Source of the DNA: Saprospiraceae bacterium
GTDB taxonomy: Bacteria > Bacteroidota > Bacteroidia > Chitinophagales > Saprospiraceae
Assembly: GCA_019187225.1 (NCBI GenBank)
Contig: JABAQQ010000036.1
Coordinates: forward strand, 124,001 to 188,000
Direction of reading: 5' to 3'
DNA length: 64,000 nucleotides
Positions 59,793 through 64,000 of this stretch are shown here, piece after piece. Position numbers and translations under genes: made by a program. The notes beneath the pieces are model-generated. The model worked only from the letters and a program-made list of their open reading frames with translations. It was not told where the DNA came from and ran no database searches. Positions within the stretch are counted from its first letter, which is position 1. Each line of letters begins with the position of its first letter.

Positions 59793-60121
59793 GGTCAGTT
59801 GTTGTCCGGCGGGTGCGTTTTTGCCGGGTTGCGGCATAAAAAAACGACCACCTTCTATGTGATGTTTGTTGTGTGGTATAAAAAGTCCGCTTTCGCCGGA
59901 AGTATGGCGGGCAAGACGAATGCGGCAAAGGTAAGTCAGATGCCCCTAATGCAGGTTGGCTCGCCGCCTTTCCGGGCCTAACTGCGTTAAAAAAATGTTT
60001 TTCCCTGCGGTTCCGGTACAACTGTTCGCCTGCGTTTTGAATCTTTGTCAGGAATCCCGGATGGTGCATAAGGCGCCGCCTGAGCCACCTCGATACGTTC
60101 ACCACAACCAACTCAAATCTC

Positions 60122-60736
60122 ATGAAGCAATTTTTCCTCCTGTTCTTTTGTCTGACCGTTTTCCGGCTGGCCGCGCAGGACATTGAAGACCCTTCTGCCC
60201 GGAAGCCCTATCGCTTTGTTGTGCAGACAGGTCTTGCACTCCAGTGGTTTGATGAGCAATTCAAGTCATTCACCGTTTCGGTCGAGCGCCCGCTCAACCT
60301 CTACAATCATTTTGGCATTCAAGCCAATTTCTTTTTCCCCAACGGCGATTTCGACGGTTTTTATAGTTATCGCCGCATTTCGGGCAAAACCTTCGAGGCA
60401 GGCGTTTTTGCCAAATGCTTTTTTCACGGCCGGCTTACTGGCCGGCGCTCGAAGGCCTATATTGGGCCGGACATGCGCCTGGGAGTGCGAAAATACATTG
60501 ACTATGAACCATTTACAGGGCAGTTTTACTACAACAATGCGGTTACCTACAAATTTTTAGCGCGGATCGGTTGGCAGTACCATCTGGGAACAGCAGTCTT
60601 TGAGATCACTTTCCCGTTCGGTTTTGAAAATGAAAAATTCAAAAGCAACGAAAACACGCAATACTACTTTTATGATGTGGGCAATTCTACCTGGTTCATC
60701 GCCGCGCCTGCGCTTTCGCTGGGCATCGGATTCTGA
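60122..60736 (+). CDS. outer-membrane beta-barrel protein, hypothetical
   Basis: 204 aa with a signal peptide (QFFLLFFCLTVFRLAAQDIE). The rest alternates polar and aromatic residues as in small beta-barrels (FVVQTGLALQWFDEQFKSFT; RLGVRKYIDYEPFTGQFYYN) and ends LSLGIGF with the C-terminal Phe. No family name can be given. A lipoprotein gene follows 19 nt later. A TGTCAGG lies upstream (60046) but lacks the CGAC half, so it is not counted as a regulon promoter. Confidence 0.75.
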   Translation: MKQFFLLFFCLTVFRLAAQDIEDPSARKPYRFVVQTGLALQWFDEQFKSFTVSVERPLNLYNHFGIQANFFFPNGDFDGFYSYRRISGKTFEAGVFAKCFFHGRLTGRRSKAYIGPDMRLGVRKYIDYEPFTGQFYYNNAVTYKFLARIGWQYHLGTAVFEITFPFGFENEKFKSNENTQYYFYDVGNSTWFIAAPALSLGIGF

Positions 60737-60755
60737 CCGTCGGATTTTCAAACAA

Positions 60756-61247
60756 ATGAAACACATGAAAAAACCTTCCGTTCTCCTGCCGATATTGTTT
60801 TTTACCTTGATTTTTGTACTGTCAGGGTGTGTTTTTTACCAGCGTTACCCGATGGCCAAAGGCCGTTTGACGAAAATCAACAGTGAACCATTGACCTTTT
60901 ACCTGCTCGACGCTTCGCGCCCTCACAGCCGTGTCTGGTACATTTCGGAGGCTGATTTTCAGAACGACAGCATGAGGGGCTTTCTCATCCGCCTCAATGA
61001 ATCGGAAGCACAAGAAGTAGCGACGGTGAATGGCAACCGCGACGCACGTTCGAGTAAAAACGAAGTGTTGATGTATGCCGCACCCAGGTATGCGCTGACA
61101 CTTGCCGATACGGCCTTAGTGACCATTCGCTACGACCAGATCGAAAAGATCGAGGTATACGAAGTGAACCACAACAAATCCCTGGCCTTATCGCTGCTCG
61201 CCTTACTGATGCCCATTCTGTTTTTGGGCGCCATATCTGTAGGTTAA
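60756..61247 (+). CDS. hypothetical lipoprotein with C-terminal membrane helix
   Basis: 163 aa from 60756 (or 60765). The signal LLPILFFTLIFVLSGCVFYQ contains a lipobox with Cys. The middle (FYLLDASRPHSRVWYISEAD) is a beta-rich domain, and the end (NKSLALSLLALLMPILFLGA) is hydrophobic, possibly a second membrane contact. It is probably co-transcribed with the barrel gene 60122. Function unknown. Confidence 0.75.
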   Translation: MKHMKKPSVLLPILFFTLIFVLSGCVFYQRYPMAKGRLTKINSEPLTFYLLDASRPHSRVWYISEADFQNDSMRGFLIRLNESEAQEVATVNGNRDARSSKNEVLMYAAPRYALTLADTALVTIRYDQIEKIEVYEVNHNKSLALSLLALLMPILFLGAISVG

Positions 61248-61288
61248 ACGAAACCTTGCTCCTTTTCCCTTGTTTAGTAGCCAAAATC

Positions 61289-61296
61289 TATCTTTG
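61289..61296 (+). promoter_or_regulatory. promoter of the ferredoxin-iscX-kdsC run
   Basis: TATCTTTG (followed by CGCGC) is an exact Bacteroidetes -7 element; TTG of a -33 box lies about 19 nt upstream near 61270. The ferredoxin ATG at 61378 is 81 nt downstream. Confidence 0.65.
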
Positions 61297-61377
61297 CGCG
61301 CCCTTGAAGCAGTGATCGGGTATTGCCCGCACCTTTCCGGGATTTCAAATACCCGATCCCGGATCAACCTGAATAAA

Positions 61378-61719
61378 ATGGCTACTGTAAAATTCCTTTT
61401 TGAAGATACGAGCATACCGCCCCAGACCGTTTCGGGCGATTTTGAGGACAAATCCATCCTCGAACTGACGGAGGATTACGATATTCATCTCAATCACAAT
61501 TGCGGCGGGGTATGCGCCTGCTCCACCTGCCACGTCTATGTGGAAAAAGGCGACGAGTTCCTGGAAGAAATATCGGACAAAGAGGAAGACTTCATTGACC
61601 GCGCCATCAATCCAAGGCTCGAAAGCCGCTTGGGCTGCCAATGCGTCATCCTCGACAACGACGCCGAGATCACCGTTACCATCCCCGACCAAAGAAGGAT
61701 CATTGGACATGAACATTAA
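61378..61719 (+). CDS. fdx: 2Fe-2S ferredoxin, adrenodoxin type
   Basis: 113 aa from the ATG at 61378 (MATVKFLFEDTSIPPQTVSG). Cluster ligands are in NCGGVCACSTCHVYVEKGDE (C-x5-C-x2-C) and LGCQCVILDN (the fourth Cys). Such ferredoxins feed electrons to the ISC iron-sulfur assembly machinery. The pairing with iscX directly downstream supports this role and mirrors the fdx-iscX order at the end of isc operons elsewhere. Between the two genes lies a 170-nt heptamer array. Confidence 0.92.
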   Translation: MATVKFLFEDTSIPPQTVSGDFEDKSILELTEDYDIHLNHNCGGVCACSTCHVYVEKGDEFLEEISDKEEDFIDRAINPRLESRLGCQCVILDNDAEITVTIPDQRRIIGHEH

Positions 61720-61721
61720 CT

Positions 61722-61887
61722 AACGGTAGACGGTAGACGGTGGATGGTAGACGGTGCGCAGTTATCGTGCCATGCACCGTCTACCGTCTACCGTCAACCG
61801 TCAACCGTCTACCGTCTACCGTCTACCGTCAACCGTCTACCGTCAACCGTCTACCGTCAACCGTCTACCGTCTACCGTCAACCGTTA
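61722..61887. repeat. 7-bp tandem array (accgtct/accgtca) with an inverted left block
   Basis: 61774-61887 carries 16 uninterrupted 7-bp units, almost all accgtct or accgtca. 61722-61757 carries about five units of the reverse complement (agacggt-type), separated by a 16-nt spacer. It fills the space between fdx and iscX and is open in reading frames joined to iscX. The same unit is in dnaE at 837-871. Confidence 0.9.
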
Positions 61888-61890
61888 AAA

Positions 61891-62139
61891 ATGCCATTTC
61901 ACGACATCAACAACCTGCCCATCAACTGGAACGACCACGAAGACATCGCCATGGCGCTCTACGAGCGTTTCGGAGACGACTTCGACGAGGGCAAAATTTA
62001 CCGGATCCGTTTTACCGATTTGCTGCAATGGGTGCTGGAAATCCCCCATTTTGAAGGCAAACGCGAGGACTCCAACGAATCGCACCTGGAACAAATACAA
62101 GCAAAATGGGTATACGAATGGAGAGCCAACAACAAATAG
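61891..62139 (+). CDS. iscX: IscX, iron-sulfur assembly accessory protein
   Basis: 82 aa from the ATG at 61891, 3 nt after the heptamer array. INWNDHEDIAMALYERFGDD, RIRFTDLLQWVLEIPHFEGK and SNESHLEQIQAKWVYEWRA match IscX (YfhJ): acidic surface, the RFTDLLQWV helix and a closing W-x2-EW. IscX binds IscS and iron and tunes cluster assembly. In-frame extension upstream through the repeats (to 61744) is possible but would add only repeat-encoded residues. Confidence 0.9.
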   Translation: MPFHDINNLPINWNDHEDIAMALYERFGDDFDEGKIYRIRFTDLLQWVLEIPHFEGKREDSNESHLEQIQAKWVYEWRANNK

Positions 62140-62717
62140 ATCAGTTAAATGCAGGCAGTTCGCAATTGATCGTCGCTCCGGTAAAAACATTGGCTCCCGT
62201 ACAACTCGAACTCGTGCATTTGTTCGATAAAATGCGGGCGGTCAAAGCATTCGTCTTCGATGTGGACGGCGTGCTGACCAACAACGACCTGCTTGTGACC
62301 GAGGCCGGCGAGTTGCTCCGCACCATGAGCGTTCGCGACGGCCAGGCCATCAAATGGGCCACCCGGGCGGGATATCCGGTAGGCGTTATCACCGGCGGCA
62401 AGTCGGAAGGCGCCAAAAAACGCCTCACCGCACTCGGTGTGGAAGAATATTACTCCAACATCGAGAATAAATGGGAAGCATTTCAGTCGTTCCTGAAGCG
62501 CACCGATACCCTCCTTTCCGAAGTGTGTTATATGGGCGACGACCTGCCCGATCTGCCGGTGCTGCGCAAAGTGGTCCTCTCCACGTGCCCTGCCGACGCC
62601 GTGCCGGAAGTGCTGGAAATATGTGATTATGTCTCGCCCCTTCCCGGTGGCCGCGCATGTGTGCGCGATATCATTGAAAAAGTGATGAAACTACAGGAGA
62701 AGTGGCCGGAATATTAG
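62118..62717 (+). CDS. kdsC: KDO-8-phosphate phosphatase (KdsC-like HAD hydrolase)
   Basis: 199 aa from the ATG at 62118 (62106 is also possible). It is a HAD phosphatase of the C0 subclass: nucleophile motif VKAFVFDVDGVLTNNDLL, VITGGKSEGAKKRLTALGVE (motif II region), and CYMGDDLPDLPVLRKV (Mg-binding Asp pair), ending GGRACVRDIIEKVMKL. It removes phosphate from KDO-8-P in LPS core synthesis. The first 40 residues extend beyond most KdsC proteins. The start overlaps iscX, so the genes are co-translated. Confidence 0.9.
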   Translation: MESQQQIDQLNAGSSQLIVAPVKTLAPVQLELVHLFDKMRAVKAFVFDVDGVLTNNDLLVTEAGELLRTMSVRDGQAIKWATRAGYPVGVITGGKSEGAKKRLTALGVEEYYSNIENKWEAFQSFLKRTDTLLSEVCYMGDDLPDLPVLRKVVLSTCPADAVPEVLEICDYVSPLPGGRACVRDIIEKVMKLQEKWPEY

Positions 62718-62750
62718 GATTTCAGATTTCGGATTGGGGATTTCTGATTG
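62716..62750. repeat. 7-bp tandem array (ggatttc/ggattgg)
   Basis: Five units: ggatttc, agatttc, ggattgg, ggatttc, tgattgt. They are the reverse complement of the gaaatcc/ccaatcc units at 56844-56892. The array begins at the kdsC stop codon. Confidence 0.8.
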
Positions 62751-62753
62751 TAT

Positions 62754-62761
62754 ATAACTTT
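62754..62761 (+). promoter_or_regulatory. candidate promoter of the UbiA-type gene
   Basis: TAACTTTG matches TAnnTTTG. It lies between two heptamer arrays, 84 nt upstream of the ATG at 62846. Confidence 0.5.
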
Positions 62762-62797
62762 GAAAACAAAGGTGTTATAAATTCATATCCATCAAAA

Positions 62798-62832
62798 ACC
62801 AATATCCAATAACCAATAACCAACAACCAATT
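62798..62832. repeat. 7-bp tandem array (ccaataa)
   Basis: Five units: ccaatat, ccaataa, ccaataa, ccaacaa, ccaattc. It forms most of the leader of the UbiA-type gene (start 62846). Confidence 0.8.
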
Positions 62833-62845
62833 CTATTTTAGCCGC

Positions 62846-63841
62846 ATGAATCAGGTGTTGGCCTTCGTCCGGTTGCTGCGGCTGCCCAATCTGGTCATTG
62901 TATTGCTCACCCAGTTGGTTCCGTATTGGTTCGCCCTGCGTCCTGCCATTCTCAAAGCGGGGGGCATACCCGTGCTGACTGAATGGACCTTCGGGCTCAT
63001 TGCTGCCGCTACGGTACTTTCCACACTGGCCGGCTATGTGCTCAACGACTATTACGACCGCGACATTGACGCTATCAATAAGCCCGACCGCGTATTCTGG
63101 GGGCGATATCTGCCCCCCTCGATGGCATTGATGTTCTATTCCGCATTGGTGGTGGTGGTACACGGCGTGGCTTTTTTTCTCGATCAGGAATTGAATCCTT
63201 CCAACCACTGGCCGCTGTGGGTATTTCCGGGCGTGTCGTTCCTGCTGTTCCTGTATGCCTGGCAATTGAAATGCACCGCCATCGTGGGCAACCTGCTCGT
63301 ATCCCTTTTGTGCGGGGTAGTTCCAGTCATCATCATTTTTCCGGAGGAAAGGCCGATCTGGATCACCTCCTTCATCCAGCCGGATGCCATCCAGCAGGCG
63401 GTGGGATTGGTATGGCTATACGGGATTTTTGCCTTTTTTACCAACTTACTGCGCGAACAGATCAAGGACCTCGAAGATTTTCAGGGCGACGCTGCCTGCG
63501 GCTGCGGCACGCTGGCCGTCCTGAAAGGATTGCGTTTTGCCCAAAAACCCGCCGCCCTGGCAGGGTTGGCGGTGAGCGCCCTGATCATTTTCCTGTTGTT
63601 TTTCTGGCAGCAAACCGGCGCTCCCGACTGGCAGATCGTCGCCGGCGTACTGCTGTTACTGTTGCCCGCTATATTTACCACGGCCGCCGTATACCGCGCC
63701 AAAAGCAAACGGGATTTCAACCGCGCGAGCCTGCTGGTGAAGATCATTATGTTTGTCGGCGTCTTCCTGCTGCTGCGCTCCTGGCCCGACAATCCGATGG
63801 ACCTGGTTGTCACATTCCAGGATTACGTCGGAGGGAATTAG
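62846..63841 (+). CDS. UbiA family prenyltransferase
   Basis: 331 aa integral membrane protein with about eight to nine helices. The first Asp-rich motif NDYYDRDIDAINKPDRVFWG binds prenyl diphosphate-Mg, and REQIKDLEDFQGDAACGCGT is the second. This matches the Bacteroidota geranylgeranylglycerol-phosphate geranylgeranyltransferase-like branch of UbiA, though a quinone-pathway role cannot be excluded from sequence alone. A thioesterase-like gene begins 58 nt downstream on the same strand. Confidence 0.9.
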   Translation: MNQVLAFVRLLRLPNLVIVLLTQLVPYWFALRPAILKAGGIPVLTEWTFGLIAAATVLSTLAGYVLNDYYDRDIDAINKPDRVFWGRYLPPSMALMFYSALVVVVHGVAFFLDQELNPSNHWPLWVFPGVSFLLFLYAWQLKCTAIVGNLLVSLLCGVVPVIIIFPEERPIWITSFIQPDAIQQAVGLVWLYGIFAFFTNLLREQIKDLEDFQGDAACGCGTLAVLKGLRFAQKPAALAGLAVSALIIFLLFFWQQTGAPDWQIVAGVLLLLLPAIFTTAAVYRAKSKRDFNRASLLVKIIMFVGVFLLLRSWPDNPMDLVVTFQDYVGGN

Positions 63842-63900
63842 AGGGTCATTAAGGTCATTTTCATTCCCGCTCAAACGCTCAAACACTCAAACACTTTAAT
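63842..63900. repeat. 8-bp tandem array (gctcaaac) between two genes
   Basis: Units gctcaaac, gctcaaac, actcaaac, actttaat (63869-63900), preceded by looser gtcatt repeats (63844-63864). It fills the whole gap between the UbiA-type stop and the next start at 63899. Confidence 0.7.
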
Positions 63901-64000
63901 GTCTGAATTCAAAATTCCCGTTTCCCTGCGCTGGGCCGACTTCGACCCCAATTTACACCTGCGCCACTCGGTTTATTACGACTTTGGCGCTACGGCCCGC
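63899..64000 (+). CDS. acyl-CoA thioesterase (4HBT fold), N-terminal fragment
   Basis: 34 codons before the window ends: MSEFKIPVSLRWADFDPNLH then LRHSVYYDFGATAR. The RWADFDPNLHLRHSVYYD segment is the active-site region of YbgC/FadM-like hot-dog thioesterases (catalytic Asp in DFDPN). It probably hydrolyses an acyl-CoA. Truncated by the window edge. Confidence 0.8.
   Translation, partial: MSEFKIPVSLRWADFDPNLHLRHSVYYDFGATAR

Noticed and set aside
60046-60052. TGTCAGG upstream of the 60122 gene as a ninth promoter copy
   Set aside because: The sequence 14 nt downstream is CATAAGG, without the CGAC box.
60820-60826. TGTCAGG inside the 60756 gene
   Set aside because: It encodes the lipobox Ser-Gly and has no CGAC box at the right distance.
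61774-61887. CRISPR-like appearance of the heptamer array
   Set aside because: Units are 7 bp, head to tail, with no unique spacers and no cas genes.

Overview
The window looks like chromosome of a Bacteroidota bacterium, most likely near the Saprospiria. The signs are TonB-dependent receptors with carboxypeptidase-regulatory-like N-termini, many lipobox secretion leaders, a short-type DnaE, DUF547/YceI/DUF4833 proteins, a UbiA-type geranylgeranyl transferase, and many promoters with the Bacteroidetes -7 element TAnnTTTG. The phylum is well supported; the family is an inference. No rRNA, integrase, IS transposase, CRISPR array or replication origin was seen; there is one tRNA (tRNA-Ser).

Layout. 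1-2147: 5' part of a second (short-type) DNA polymerase III alpha gene, cut by the window edge and carrying a low-complexity insertion. 2.5-4.7 kb: a lipoprotein, a MITE-like inverted-repeat element with a gene remnant, and an ECF sigma factor with a zinc-finger anti-sigma candidate. 4.8-14.1 kb (minus): a seven-gene operon of TonB-dependent receptor, YnjB-like binding lipoprotein, ABC permease fused to an outer-membrane barrel, second permease, lipoprotein, ABC ATPase and radical SAM protein. 14.3-29.1 kb: mostly secreted small-domain proteins (two DUF547, FG-GAP/UnbV, DUF3179, two DinB, OB-fold, YceI, DUF4833, DUF6695), a glycosyltransferase, an AraC regulator and a truncated Crp next to an M43 protease. 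29.2-30.7 kb: MarR, small membrane protein, protoglobin. 30.9-53.4 kb: a resistance block with a frameshifted Dps, TetR, a TolC/adaptor/RND pump, a chromate module (AraC-ChrB, ChrB, outer-membrane protein, ChrA), two SOD paralogues and a second RND pump. 53.4-56.1 kb: membrane polyferredoxin and FAD oxidoreductase. 56.6-64 kb: tRNA-Ser, purB, a 2OG oxygenase, ferredoxin-iscX-kdsC, a UbiA prenyltransferase and the start of a thioesterase.

The main discovery is a repeated bipartite element, TGTCAGG-N14-nCGACtat. I find eight copies between 14.2 and 56.2 kb, all intergenic and all with exactly the same spacer. Seven sit 44-115 nt upstream of a start codon in the right orientation, including a divergent pair between the TonB/ABC operon and the DUF547 operon. 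It looks like the promoter of one ECF-type sigma factor, and would tie the importer operon, both DUF547 operons, the OB/YceI/DinB operon, the glycosyltransferase, the Crp/M43 locus and the FAD oxidoreductase into one regulon. The ECF sigma gene at 3826 is a candidate driver but is not shown to be the cognate one.

Other points of note: an inner-membrane permease translationally fused to a signal-peptide-bearing beta-barrel; 7- and 8-bp tandem arrays between genes, one of whose units also occurs inside dnaE; SOD paralogues lacking the gateway tyrosine; and candidate TetR, MarR and protoglobin operators.
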